Shown here: positions 1 to 10,659 of the stretch, piece after piece
How positions within the stretch are numbered: position 1 is the stretch's first letter
Layout of the letters: each line of letters opens with the position of its first letter
The notes under the pieces: generated by a model
The model's database searches: none
What the model was told of the DNA's origin: nothing
What the model saw: the letters and a program-made list of their open reading frames with translations, nothing else
NCBI GenBank assembly: GCA_963930645.1
Contig: OZ005655.1
Location: 138,059,456-138,123,455, forward strand
From: Salticus scenicus
Lineage: Eukaryota > Arthropoda > Arachnida > Araneae > Salticidae
DNA length: 64,000 bases
Reading direction: 5' to 3'
Translations under genes and position numbers: made by a program

Positions 1-916
1 GCATCGAAGCCATAATTATGTTTCTTATTATGACAAAATTTAAAGTAACAAGTAAGTTATAATTGTTTTAATTTTGATTTTATTTCTTCTCTTTTTTAAT
101 TTTGTCATTTTTAAGACTCAAACATGAAGCTTATAAGAAAGAATGTTTAAAACGTTCGTTTAAATTTGCGACCTCTGTTATGGTATGGGGCTGCATGACT
201 GCTGAAGGCCCAGGCAGGTTGTGTATTGTTTCCACAACAGTCAATTCAGAAGTCTATCAAGAAATTCTTGAACATTTCATGATTCCTTCAGCTGAGGATT
301 TATGTGATGACGATTTCTTGTTTCAGCAAGATTCAGCTTCTCCCCACACTTCCAAATCAACAACTAAATGGCTCAATGAGAAGGACATACCTGTACTCCC
401 TTGGCCTGCAAACTCACCCGATCTAAATCCTATCGAGAATTTGTGGGGAATTATGAAGAAACGACTTCAAGAAGTTGCGCCTAGAGACAAAAAAGAACTT
501 ATTTCTAGTATAAAGAGCATATGGGCGAATTTGGATAAAAAAGATTGTGAACCTTTAGTTAAAAACATGCCAAAACGTTTAAGAGCTGTCATTAAAGCTA
601 AGGGTGATGCAACAAAGTACTGATTAGCAAGTAAAAATACTTAGAGTTTAAATTATGTTCAATATATTTTCATTATTCTAATTTTTTGAACCATGTTAGA
701 AAGTATTCTAATATTTTGAATTTTTTGTTGTTAGCTGATTTAAATATATTTTCTATTTCATTGTAATGTGTTTACATTTTTATAATCTGCAAAATATGCA
801 GATTCATATTATAGTACTTTATGTTTGTTATTGTTGATTATTTATTTGATAAATTCGATTTTCATTTCCCTTGACCATATTTCTTTTCATTATTCTAATT
901 TTTTGAATCGGAGTAG
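1..916 (+). mobile_element. Tc1-like transposon, right half
   Basis: The element runs off the left edge of the window, so only its 3' half is present: a transposase C-terminal half followed by about 290 bp of non-coding end. A near-identical motif, ATTATTCTAATTTTTTGAA, occurs at about 672-690 and again at 889-907, roughly 216 bp apart, with a weaker copy between (about 697-716). Two direct repeats in one terminal region is the IR/DR architecture known from Tc1 elements. The right boundary is set by comparison: from about 917 the sequence continues as the middle of a TTAA MITE whose intact copy is at 55278-55589, so this element inserted at a TA inside that MITE. The left end cannot be seen. 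Confidence 0.7.
102..623 (+). CDS. Tc1-family transposase, C-terminal half (partial)
   Basis: The reading frame encodes the C-terminal half of a DDE transposase, which cuts and reinserts the element's own ends. MVWGCM lies near residue 27. The second catalytic Asp is in FQQDSASPHTS and the catalytic Glu in NPIENLWG, with exactly 34 residues between them, which is the DD34E signature of Tc1 proteins. The frame ends at a TGA followed by the element's 3' end. The helix-turn-helix region and first catalytic Asp are absent. The track start is a TTG in AT-rich sequence and is unlikely to be real: recognisable protein begins around 116 (RLKHE...). A GTAAGT at 52-57 and a pyrimidine-rich AG at 114-115 could mark an intron; truncation is equally possible. 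No stop or frameshift interrupts 116-623, so the copy is relatively young. Confidence 0.85.
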   Translation: MSFLRLKHEAYKKECLKRSFKFATSVMVWGCMTAEGPGRLCIVSTTVNSEVYQEILEHFMIPSAEDLCDDDFLFQQDSASPHTSKSTTKWLNEKDIPVLPWPANSPDLNPIENLWGIMKKRLQEVAPRDKKELISSIKSIWANLDKKDCEPLVKNMPKRLRAVIKAKGDATKY

Positions 917-1044
917 TATATCCATTTGTAAAATAATTGTGCATACAGAAAATTTGTTCTGAAATATTTTATTTTGAGAGTATAACGCCTGTAGGCGGGT
1001 CTTACTGTCAAAAGACAAAATCCTGCAGTCGCAAAAAGTGTTAA
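917..1044 (+). mobile_element. TTAA MITE (TTAACACTTTCGCGAC family), right part
   Basis: This is the right part of a MITE family present in full at 55278-55589, 21280-21591 and 21951-22251. The shared terminal block runs from the GTAGGCGGGTCTTACTGTCA motif through GCAGTCGCAAAAAGTGTTAA, ending at TTAA 1041-1044. The left part was separated from it by the Tc1-like insertion ending near 916. Confidence 0.75.
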
Positions 1045-1496
1045 AATATATTTATAAAAGTTAAAGTATGTTTTTAAAAATGTATAGAGTTAAAATATAT
1101 TAATAAAATTTTGAAGACTAAAGTGTCCTTAAAATAATAATCGTCCTAGTACAATATAAGTAAATAAATAAAATAAAATAAAGCAATATATGAAGCAAAA
1201 TGATTAAGCCTATTTTAACTATGACGGTAGTTAAGAAACGATTTTACAAGCCTGTCTTGCATTCCAATTCCATTCGTTTTTTATATTTGACAATTTCACA
1301 TTAAACAAATTTTTCTATTTAAAATAGTAAACCCCGCCTATTTAGTTAATTTTTTTCTTCTAGTGTTTGTTTAAAAGATTCAAAATTTATCACCAATTAA
1401 TCGATGAGGTAAATGCCACTTGTGCATATTTTTGTCAACATAAAATAAGGGGTTTAACACGAATACTCAATGTCACATTTGCTTTACTTTTGTGTA

Positions 1497-2452
1497 CAGA
1501 GGCTGTTCGCACATTTTTTAGGCGATTTTGATGGAGTGCACTGAAGCAATTTCACTCATATTTCGAGTTTCATTTGTTCAGTTTGATAGCCCTTGTTCTT
1601 AACTAACATTCTACATCATAATTTCTATGATAATAATGCTTTTTATAATATCGGAAGAGGTATATTTTTCTACTCCTCTTGAACGGCTTTCAAGAGTCCA
1701 CAAAGCGTTGTACGTCGGTGTTAGGATAATGTTGATTTTTAAGAGTCGAAAAACACAAAAATCCAACAGTGATACATCAGAAGATTTAGCAGGAATGTCA
1801 GTGAAGGGTATGGTTTTAATTCCCGTTTTTTGTTCCATTTTTTTTCTAGAAAAGCAATTGCGGATTGTGATGTGCGGCTGCTTGTTTTGTCTTGATAGAG
1901 TTCAACGGATTGATAGCATTGTGGATAAAGATCTGGATTTTCATTTTTAAAAATTGGAATTAAAATATGTTCTTCAGAGTATTTAGAGTTGATTTTGACA
2001 TTTTTGTCACGTTTTTTTTGCTTTTATCTTGTGCTTGTACGAAAAACCAGTGGCAATCATAAATCCTTTAGAAAAACTTTCTTTTGATGCTTTGAGCCAT
2101 GTAGCAAATTTTTTTTCTCCACTTTTGTGATAATAAATTGACCTTTTTTTTTACTGCGACCACTTAAATAGGCCCAAGATTCATCCGTTGTTGCAACATT
2201 TTTCCATTTTTCTTCTGATAAATGCTTTTCATAAAGATTTCGCTAAAAACTATCTTTGGAAAGAGCGGAAACCTATCCTTCCATCCACTGCCATTTTAAA
2301 ATCGTATTTTTGCATCTAAACAAAAATTCTAAATATCAGAAGATAAATAAAACTTCCAAAAATATAACTGTTGTTAAAATAAAATTCTCCATGCAAACGA
2401 TATTTTCTTACTGCGAAATAAAATCGTCTAAAAAATGTGCGAACAGCCTCTG
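1497..2452. mobile_element. 956-bp Tc1/mariner-superfamily transposon with 33-bp TIRs
   Basis: The terminal inverted repeats start CAGAGGCTGTTCGCACATTT (1497-1529 and 2420-2452) and differ at one position in 33. TA flanks both ends (1495-1496, 2453-2454). The paralogous sequence at 56190 reads straight through this point with one TA, so it is the empty site. Inside, the minus strand carries a decayed transposase. Confidence 0.92.
1640..2230 (-). pseudogene. Degenerate mariner-like transposase
   Basis: Read on the minus strand, three transposase landmarks appear in order but in different frames. The segment ATTDESWAYLS (about 2165-2200) carries the first catalytic Asp. YQDKTSSRTSQSAIAFLE (about 1845-1900) carries the second. 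IPAKSSDVSLLDFCVF (about 1745-1795) carries an Asp in the third position. If a frameshift at an A-run near 1840 is bridged, about 41-42 residues separate the second and third acidic residues, which would suggest the DD41D-like branch. That spacing is uncertain because of the frameshift. Several stops and frameshifts make it non-functional. It lies between matched 33-bp TIRs, so it is this element's own former transposase. Confidence 0.75.
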
Positions 2453-3298
2453 TATTGTTTTGTTTTGAAGAACGATGAAGGCGGGGCTTGTCTTCTTTAG
2501 AAAACAGGAATTTTTTATGCTAATACTAATGTCTAAAAATCATCATTTTTGTTTCATTTCTTTGCATTTGACGTTTGTTATATAATTTGACCCGTAAATA
2601 AAAAATAAAAATATTTTGTTTAATTTTCTTTGTTTTATTTTAAGACTTGATTCGTTATCTCATGCAAAATTTTATAAGAGCCCCCTAAACCACTTCAAAA
2701 GAAATATTTATTTATATCTCGAAAACTAATAACTGGAATGAGCTACAAATTTGTACACCCATATTTTTCAGCATTAGGATTCATTTTATGTAAAAATTAA
2801 TATAGTTCATAATTCATAATTTCTATGAATATGAATTTATTAATAATTTTCAGAATTATATATATTTTTCAGAATCAAAAGTAATGATGGATTATGTTTG
2901 GGTTTCTTCACTGTATCTCGTAAAAAAAAAAAAAAATTATATCGATCAAATTATTTGTTGTGAAGATATTAATAAAAGTTTGAAATATGAATTTAACATT
3001 AGCGCCTTCAAACTTTGAACGCTTATAACTCTGTGAAAGAATAAGTAAAATATACAACCAATATACTTTTTCGCGTTGTCGCGATCCCAGGAATTCAAAT
3101 ATAAAATAAAAATAGGGTGTTACTATTGAAAAAATCAAAGTTGGTGCGCGTTTCAATATGTAGACGACCCCCAATTCCAAATTTCAGTTCATTTTCTGAA
3201 ACTACTCACAATTCCCTGTCGAATGATACCTATTACATTTTTCTACATCGATTAGCAATGAAGTTACGTTGAGTGTTGCATTTTTTCCCCCGACTGTA

Positions 3299-3686
3299 CA
3301 TCCTGACTACTCGAAATCATATAGCAATGTGGGGTCGAAAATGCTTTTCTGAAGCGGTGTTGTACACAGAAGCTGCCGGAGAAATTCGAGATATGCCTGG
3401 AGTATTCCAGAATATTCGGATGCCCATGCGTCGGAGATGTGAGGCGTGCATTGTAGCCCGTGGAACGAACTTCGAACACTTACTTTAATCCATGTACTAC
3501 CTTTTGCTTCTTTTCATGTATTATTAAAACGATTTCTCACTTACGGTCTCTTTTCTTTATAGTGCTTCTGTGTACAACACCGCTTCAGGAAAGCATTTCC
3601 GACCCCACATTGCTATATGATTTCGAGTTGTCAGGATGTACCCTACCCCTCCTAGAAGTTCTGAAACGGTTCACTGAAACACCCTG
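3299..3686 (+). mobile_element. Internally deleted mariner-like element
   Basis: Inverted arms of about 77 bp (3299-3374 and about 3566-3643) share CATATAGCAATGTGGGGTCG and flanking bases. The right end continues to CACTGAAACACCCTGTATA, an arthropod mariner-type terminus with TA at 3687-3688. Between the arms lies only the transposase C-terminus, so the body has been deleted. The left arm is cut at 3297-3298 by the long-TIR element, whose TA target falls in GGTACATCCTG of this arm. Confidence 0.75.
3395..3488 (+). pseudogene. Mariner-like transposase C-terminal remnant
   Basis: The plus strand encodes MPGVFQNIRMPMRRRC followed by EACIVARGTNFEHLL and a TAA stop at 3486-3488. The ending FEHLL after a cysteine- and arginine-rich stretch is typical of the C-terminus of many arthropod Tc1/mariner-superfamily transposases. 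Nothing upstream of this tail remains: the left inverted arm joins it directly. The ORF reading through the arm (from 3273) is a chance fusion. The remnant identifies the element's class but can have no activity. Confidence 0.65.
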
Positions 3687-3699
3687 TATATTTACATTT

Positions 3700-3813
3700 T
3701 AGATTTCTAGAGATTGAAAAATATGCTCACAATTTTCACTTTCGTTTCTTATTTCTAAATTTACTAAAGACACTTAAAAAATCGACAGTGTAATTTTAAA
3801 AAATTACCTTATC

Positions 3814-3848
<35 letters not shown>

Positions 3849-4660
3849 GAATTTACAAAGATACAAAATTAAGATGTGATATACAAAATAAGTACGCCTT
3901 GAATAAATAGTAGTTGCATAGAATCAGGAAAACATAATTTTATTTGCAGTTATTAAAGCCTCGTATGTCAAAAATACTTATATTTCTTTTTTATCTTTCA
4001 CTCACCTTAGCCTCTGATAACATTTCCTAACACGCTATCGTCACTAATTTATATATATGAAAAAATAAATAAAATTAGTTAAGTGATTAATTAAAGAGAG
4101 AAATAAAAATAGTAGTAACATGCAGATGTGGCATCTTATTATCATTGTAATTATTGCTATTATTATAATTATTATAATTTTAAATACCAGCGTATTAAAA
4201 AAAAAAAAAAAAAGTTAATATCATATAGTTAATACTTACTTATACTTAGCGGTACATAAATTATGCATTTATTTGAATTATATAAAAAATTTTGCAACAT
4301 AAGAATAAACTAAAAAATTTGTTTATAGATTTAAAAAAAAAAAAAAAATCATTATTATGCATTATAAAATTTTAATATACCGACACCATTTCTATGTTCC
4401 GTATTAAAAAAAAAAAAAAAAAAAAAAAAAATCATGGTTTTTTTGTGTATCCTTATACTTTATTTTCCAGTTTCACTGCATTCTGCACCTGCAGTAGAAA
4501 CAGAGTTACTAGACACAGACAGAGAAAATTATTGTAGTCTTATTCGGAGTATTTAAATCCCAATTCTATAACGTATATTTCCTCTAAAACTTGACTTGCG
4601 CAAATAAATAATAATGAAAATTTCAAATTATATAACAAAATGCAACAAACATCGTTGCTT
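3700..4660. other. Low-complexity AT-rich stretch
   Basis: The stretch holds A-runs of 15-31 bases (about 3818, 4198, 4332, 4405) and short AT microsatellites. No coding or repeat signature was recognised. Confidence 0.6.
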
Positions 4661-4671
4661 TCTTTATTCTA

Positions 4672-5655
4672 TTACTAGCAGGCTACGCCCGCTTCGCTGG
4701 TCACTATATTCAAATGATTTTTTAAAAGAATTGGATCAGTATTTATTTTTTACATTCCATTACAGAAAAAAAAAAAAAAAAAACCCGTTGCCTGAGGCAG
4801 CTCTTTTTTCTGCCCGTACTGCATCAGATCCAGTTTCCCACTGTCTACAGAAAAGTCTTTAACGGGCACTTCAATCTGGGTATTTATCGACGACTTGTGG
4901 ATTTTTTGTTATTTAAGAACTACGATTTTAAGGATGACTGTATCTCAGCATCTATTATATATTTTAGTTTTTGAACCATGTGTTTTATAGCCCCCGTTAG
5001 TTACACTATATTACGATTTGATTCCGACCAGTGCAATAAAATAAAATAAAAAAGTAGATTTTCTTTTAAAAGGAATTAAATACATGAAAAGCGAATTTTA
5101 ATCAGTTTATCCTTTCTACTATAAACTACCATTTTTTTCACCCAATAAATATTATAAATAATAATAATAATAAAAAAGATTTTTCTTTGAAAGGAATTAA
5201 TTTAAATAAATGGAAAATAAAAAGTTGCTATAGCATAAAATTTATACATAAACGTAACAATTTATTTCTATTGCATTACCATTTGATTTTCAATAAATAT
5301 AATATTAATTAAAAAAAAAAAAAATAATAAGAAAATAAAATCGCCTTCAAATCAATGTATTAAATAAAAAATGAATTGCATAATAGCCGTTGCTAAGATA
5401 CGCAGACGATAACAATCGAAGAATAAATTCATGAAAAATGAAACATTGAAGCCAATATTTAAAATCGAAAAAACATTAATTCAAAAAATTCAAATTCGAA
5501 ATTCGAAAAAATCTCGATGAGGGGCACACCTGCAGGGTCCCAGGTACCTATATGCCAAATTTGGAAGCTCTGCGATCAGTAGTGTGAGCACCAGAGCGCA
5601 GATACACAGACACACACACACACACACAGACACTTTTCTTTATTTATATAGATAT
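4672..5655 (+). repeat. Unclassified interspersed repeat
   Basis: It opens with GGCTACGCCCGCTTCGCTGG, a motif common at one edge of dispersed repeats in arthropods. It closes with a CA microsatellite and TTTATTTATATAGATA at about 5640-5655. Between lie CCAGGTACCTATATGCCAAA (about 5540) and AT-rich sequence. No ORF longer than 80 codons is found. It may be a 3' tail of a non-LTR retrotransposon or a SINE-like element; the boundaries are approximate. Confidence 0.4.
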
Positions 5656-5821
5656 TTCTTTCAACAAATTTTATAGATGCCACACGCACCACATAAACTT
5701 TAAATTTTACATCTACTTTTTTTAAGATAGAACGCGATCATGTTTTATATGAAAATTAAATCATTAAATTCATTTCTTTACATATTTTCATTTCATTTTG
5801 CACGCGCATTTTTTATTTCCT

Positions 5822-5852
<31 letters not shown>

Positions 5853-5937
5853 CTTTTTCAATAGTATTTGTTTCGATACTGATTATTATTAATTTTCTTT
5901 TCTTTTGTTTAGATGAAATTCTGGCAAAAGCAGAATT

Positions 5938-6134
5938 TAGTTTAGGATGGAGGACTATTAGTTTCTTTCTTTTTCTTTTTTTTTTTTTTTTTTTTTTTTT
6001 TTCAAATTATAACATCGCTTTTAAATTATTCAATTATATTTTCGATATAGATTTTGATAAATGTCCAACTATCGAAAAATGATTTCGATAAATGTCCATC
6101 CCAGATTGAGACTAATAGTGCTTAGTCCTAATAA
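5938..6134. repeat. Possible small inverted-repeat element
   Basis: GACTATTAGTTTC near 5950 faces its inverted partner GAGACTAATAGTGC near 6110, with TTTAGGATGG and TTAGTCCTAA as outer parts. A 28-base T-run and two copies of GATAAATGTCCA lie inside. The arms are imperfect, so this is tentative. Confidence 0.35.
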
Positions 6135-6799
6135 ATGCACGTGAAAAGAAAAGGTGGAGCTAACAGTGTTTCGGAATAAATTAAAAATCTCATAACTCTG
6201 ATTAAATAAAAAAATAAAATAAATGTATGTTATGTTTAAATCCAACTATGCTATTATTTATAAACTAAATTCTTCATATAAGTATATGAAAATTCATTTT
6301 AATATAAAAAATCTGTCACGTCAACGGCATTTCTAAATAGCATAAACATAGTTTAAGCAGAAATAAAACTTATAGGTTATTCCAATGTTTTAAGACATAA
6401 ATATTAAATTGATTCTGTATGTTTCTAAGTGCCAATCATTGCAGTATAAAAGCACAGTAAAAATTAAATAAAACCTTGGACAAAAAGCATTTCTATTGCC
6501 GCTTGTAAGACAAAAACGAATAATTGTATTGTAGCTAAACAGGATTTTCAAAATGAGAACTCTTGTAACATACTATAAACTGTGATAGAAAAGCTCTTCT
6601 GGAGTAAAAAACGACATAGAATTCCTACTCTTTTTCAACCGTTCGCAAGTTACTGCGTATAGAATGAAAAATGTCGAAATTATAAGAAATCTCTAATTTA
6701 AGAACTTCCTGAAACTGTTGTTAATGGTTATAAATTGTAGAAAATTATTCTATAAATAAAGTGAGGAGTTTTACATTACCATGTTTTTATTAACTCAGT

Positions 6800-7431
6800 T
6801 TCTTGTTTGTTTGTTTGTTCAGTAGAAATTCCCAACTACCTAGACATTTGAAACTTACAGAATAGCTCAGAATACGGTGGCAGTGCATTTTTTAAATACT
6901 TTTAGTCATTTTTTTCGGGTCCCCGCTGCTTTCGGTAGCGTTTATATGATTCAACAAATAATTTATTTAACTTCCCGACTTGCTAGACATTTCAAACTTT
7001 TAGAATAGCTCAGAACACGATGGCAATGCATATTTTTAGTACTTTCAGCCAATTGTTTCGGGTCCCCGCTGCCTTCGTTAACGTCTATATGATTCAACAA
7101 TCATATAACTTCCCGACTACCCAGATATTTCAAACTTTTAAAATATCTCTGAACATCATGACAATGCATTTTTTTTTTAATTCTTTTAACCAATTATTTC
7201 GGGTCTCCGCTGACTTCGGTACCGTTTATATGATTTAATAATCATATAACTTCCTGACTAGTTAGACATTTGAAACTTTCAGAATAGCTCAGAACACGGT
7301 GATAATGCAATTATTTTAATAATTTTAGCCAATTGTTTCGGGTTCTTGCTCTCTTCGGTAGCGTTTATATGATTCAACAGAAAATTTAAAAACTTGGTAT
7401 ATAAAAAGTTCTTTTTATTTTGTAATTATTT
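6800..7431 (+). repeat. ~120-bp tandem repeat array 1
   Basis: About five degenerate units each contain GACATTTGAAACTT, AGAATAGCTCAGAACACG and CTTCGGTAGCGTTTATATG. The motif CGCTGCCTTCGGTAGCG can fold into a small stem-loop in several units. The array ends with a unique tail, GTATATAAAAAGTTC, that also ends array 2 at 16436. ORFs here (such as 7020-7238) are read through the repeat and are not genes. Confidence 0.8.
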
Positions 7432-7929
7432 ATGTAAAACACCAACAAATAATGTTTTCTGTTTACAAAGCAATAAAAATTAAAACAACAGTCAAGATAT
7501 GGAACATACTTCATGTCTGTAATAAAGTATATCGGTATTTAAAAACTTACAGCAACTAGAGCCTCTTAAATAAAATATATAGTCCGATGCGTAGCCGCCA
7601 TTTTTTTGCCTCAGAAGAGGGCAGCATTCCCGCTTGGCGTCCTTACTGCTTTCTTGTGATTTTCAGAAATCTTGATCTGAAGCTACGATCGGTCAACAAA
7701 ATCAATAAGCTACAATAATATTCCAAAGAACACATTTTTATCACATTACATTATCAGGATATCCTGTGGATGTATTGGAAATAAGATGTGTTATTAGGGC
7801 CGTTTCTGTTTCTTATACAAAATGTCGCCAAACCTCAAATACACAGTAATAAAAGGTCTTCTTAAATCGATTTATCTATATTAATATAAATAATATGATT
7901 AAAATGACACATTTTTCTGTATTTTTACA
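7432..7929. other. Unannotated AT-rich stretch
   Basis: I see no coding, repeat or RNA signature here. Confidence 0.5.
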
Positions 7930-8914
7930 TTAACCCTGTAGCACTCGCTGGGGTGACTGAGTCACCCCAGCAGGGACAATTTATTGGAATAGGTAGCCGG
8001 TTTCGAAAAATCGCCAACATGGCGCTTTTCTTATCGTGTCGAAAATTGCAACCCTCCACAGCCAACGTAAGAGAGGGAGAGTTACGTCAAATAGAACGCT
8101 GAATACATGCGGATTAGATTAGAAAAGGTTTGTTAGTGTTGCTCTAGAACTGCATAGTGAGGTATTGGAGACAATATTGGTTTCAAGCCTAGGGTCGAAA
8201 ATACGTATGGAAACAGTTTATTATACATACAGTCGGTAACAAAAGTCCCCGAACACTAGCAAAAATTCTTATGTAAAAAAAGTACACTTTATACGGTTTT
8301 GTTAAAGAAATCCTTATCGAATCATGTTCTTACACTGACTAAGAACAGGATTCGACGAGGATTTATTTAACAAAACTGTATTAAGTGTACTTTTTTACAT
8401 AGGAGTTTTTGCTAGTGTTCGGAGACTTGTTACCGACTGTACTATAAAACTTTTCACCCTCCACGGAGGAGACAGGTCATACCAGAGATTCATTTTGAAT
8501 GATCGTCATAAAAGAATTTCAGGTAAACTACTTTCCAGTCCAACTACAACGAAGCCATAGTTTCGATAAAACTTGTAATTCTATTAAAAGTCGCATTTCC
8601 ATTTGGAACTTCCTTTGTGATGTTCTAATTTCGTTTAGTACCTTCATTTAACCAACAGAACAATTCAAACTAAGTAAACCTATTCAGATTTCATATGACA
8701 GACGTTCATTTCAAAATACACCTTCAACACTGTTTCATAAACATGATGCATTTACTAAATCTGTTTGCGATGAAAACAATGACGTAAACTGAACAGAAGG
8801 AACAACCAACACGAGAGTTTGTTATCGTTGGCGAGTTAGCACAGTAATGGCATGATGCAGCTCCAACTGAATTCCAAGTTTTCGAGGGTTAGTGCGCGCT
8901 TTCCACCGGGTTAA
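7930..8914. mobile_element. TTAA-flanked element, piggyBac-like (tentative)
   Basis: The left end reads TTAACCCTGTAGCACTCGC and the right end, inverted, TTAACCCGGTGGAAAGCG, with TTAA at 7930-7933 and 8911-8914. Similarity of the termini is limited to about 12 bases. A perfect palindrome with 10-bp arms (CTGGGGTGAC and its complement) lies at 7949-7971. The 210-bp hairpin MITE at 8230-8439 is nested inside. No transposase is seen. Confidence 0.5.
8230..8439. mobile_element. 210-bp palindromic Tc1/mariner MITE, copy 1
   Basis: Almost the whole element is one inverted repeat running from CAGTCGGTAACAAAAGT to its complement, with a short centre around ACACTGACTAAG. TA flanks both sides (8228-8229, 8440-8441). 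Sister copies lie at 31655-31862, 36979-37190 and 50905-51117. Confidence 0.92.
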
Positions 8915-10108
8915 CACATATCAGAAATACAAAGGAAAATATAAGTAAATACAAGTAATGTTGTTTTATTCTTGTCAAATTATCTTAGGGTAATCTGAAC
9001 ATTTTATGTTCTTTTCTTAAGTGATTATAGCAGTTTATCTTTAAACAAATCTCATATCGTACTTTATTTAGCTAAAACTATGAAATATAATAAAAGGAGT
9101 ACTCTAAAGTTACACGAGACGATAAAAATAATGACTGCCGTTTATTTATTACTGAAACGAGCTGGGTACATGTGGCAACCCTAAGGCTACAAAATGCCTG
9201 ATGCGCCAGCTCGCATATATAGGAGCCTTAACTGCAGCATCTGGATTTCGTTTGCGATGATTTTATGCGATTTCAAGGAGAAACATTTTTCTGTTTAATT
9301 ACGATATTTCTGTATTATTATTTATTTTTGAATAAGAATAAAATAAAAGCATACAATAATTTTTTGATAGAAATAAATACACAAATAAATAATTATTATC
9401 TATGCAAAACATAAATTATAAATAAATATGTATAAAAAATGTCAAAAATGAATTTAAAGATGAGGGGGAGGCAATGGGCAGAGCCTCCTTTTCGAGAAAA
9501 TTGAAATTCAATAATCTATTAAAAGAAAATTTTCATTTCTTCGCCGATATGGTCTAAAGTGAGTTTCTTAGAAATCTGCTGGAATGTACAAATTTTGGAG
9601 AAAAGTGACCGACTTTAGATAGAAAAATGTTTGCGATAATGCAGCTTTTACATTTTGACGACAGTTTAATTATTCATTTTTCGTATGTTTCAGCGCTTGC
9701 ACCCCGCCATTAAATATGGTTTTTATAATGAAATTGGTGTCATTTTATATGGTTTGTTTATTATTTCTAAATAAATGCTTAATTTTTGTACAGCAGTTTT
9801 AGAAAATTCAGTAACTGGAAATTTTTTTTAAGATTTGGACATTTTTCATTCTTTTCTGCAGTAACTTCCAAACGTGTGTATCTAAAATAGAATCTATGTC
9901 AATTTGTGTTCCAAAATAATAATTATATCACCATCCAACGTATACTATAAGAATTCTGAAACACCCTGCATATTACTACATAAATATAATATAAAATAAA
10001 ATCACTGAAAGAAATATTATCAGTGATTGATCTCATTTTTTGCGGCGAGAATAGAGAAACGTCCATTAAAAGTAGTAATTAAAATAAAAAATTCAAGGCA
10101 TTTCCTCT
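8915..10108. other. AT-rich stretch without recognised genes
   Basis: CGAGCTGG (9158) faces CCAGCTCG (about 9207) as a loose inverted repeat, followed by an ATATATAGG that resembles a TATA box. CTGAAACACCCTGCATA at about 9957 resembles the mariner end at 3670-3688. Neither is enough to call an element. Confidence 0.4.
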
Positions 10109-10119
10109 ATGAAAATTGG

Positions 10120-10244
10120 TTGTGGTTGGGTTTTTTTTACGTCGCACAAATGCTGCGCAGATGGGCAACTGGCGACGGTCTGGGACACACCCCTAGAGGT
10201 GGTCCGGAGACATGCCATCACAATTTTGATCCTCCACGGAAGCT
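10120..10244 (-). mobile_element. SINE family 1, 5'-truncated copy
   Basis: Only the 3' part of the SINE described at 50291-50609 is present, beginning GTTGGGTTTTT and running to CCTCCACGGAAGC. Target-site duplications flank it: ATGAAAATTGG (10109-10119) and ATGAAAGTTGG (10245-10255). Confidence 0.85.
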
Positions 10245-10413
10245 ATGAAAGTTGGAGTACAACGTAAACGAAACAAAGAAAAACAACTTTTTTGAAACTG
10301 TAACAATTAAACATATTTCTCCGTCATTCTGCTTCTGTTCTTTTTAAAATCAACTTTTTTTTCTTTCGGAACTTCCGTATTGCTCTCACTTTCCCACTCT
10401 CCTTCTGCTGCAA

Positions 10414-10628
10414 AGGCCCACCAGCCAGCAGCCGAGCGGTTCTGCGCTCAAAGCTGGTAGACGTGAGGTGCCGGGTTCGATCCCATGTTGCGCTCGTTGG
10501 CCTAGCCTTTCGGAGTTTTCCGCGGTTTTTCTCCGAAACTTGAGTAAATACGGGCAACCCCCCCCCCCCCTCAGGATTAGGACCTACAGCAGTCAATCTT
10601 ATTTCTAAATCCAATCCAATCCAATCTC
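10414..10628 (+). mobile_element. tRNA-derived SINE family 2, copy 1
   Basis: The head resembles a tRNA: an A-box-like AGCAGCCGAGCGGTT at about 10428 and a B box, GGGTTCGATCCC, at 10472-10483. The body is unrelated to tRNA and the tail is a CCAAT repeat (about 10611-10626). CTGCTGCAA occurs on both sides (10405-10413 and 10629-10637) as a target duplication. The second copy is at 60026-60242. The minus-strand ORF across it is not a gene. Confidence 0.88.
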
Positions 10629-10659
10629 CTGCTGCAAGAGAAAATTCGTTTTTCTTCAA

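Larger units (their letters stand above)
917..3296 (+). mobile_element. Long-TIR Tc1/mariner-type element, copy 1 (left part missing)
   Basis: The sequence from 917 to 3296 matches 55457-57036 almost throughout, apart from two private insertions: 1497-2452 here and 55973-56111 there. The right end reads CCCCCGACTGTA, the inverted counterpart of TACAGTCGGG at the left end of the full copy (54479). The TA at 3297-3298 is the target. No transposase remnant belonging to this element was seen in the shared part, so it looks non-autonomous. Its left part is disrupted by the Tc1-like element at the window start. Confidence 0.8.

Noticed and set aside
9158..9240. Promoter with TATA box
   Set aside because: A single ATATATAGG in an AT-rich genome with no downstream gene is not evidence.
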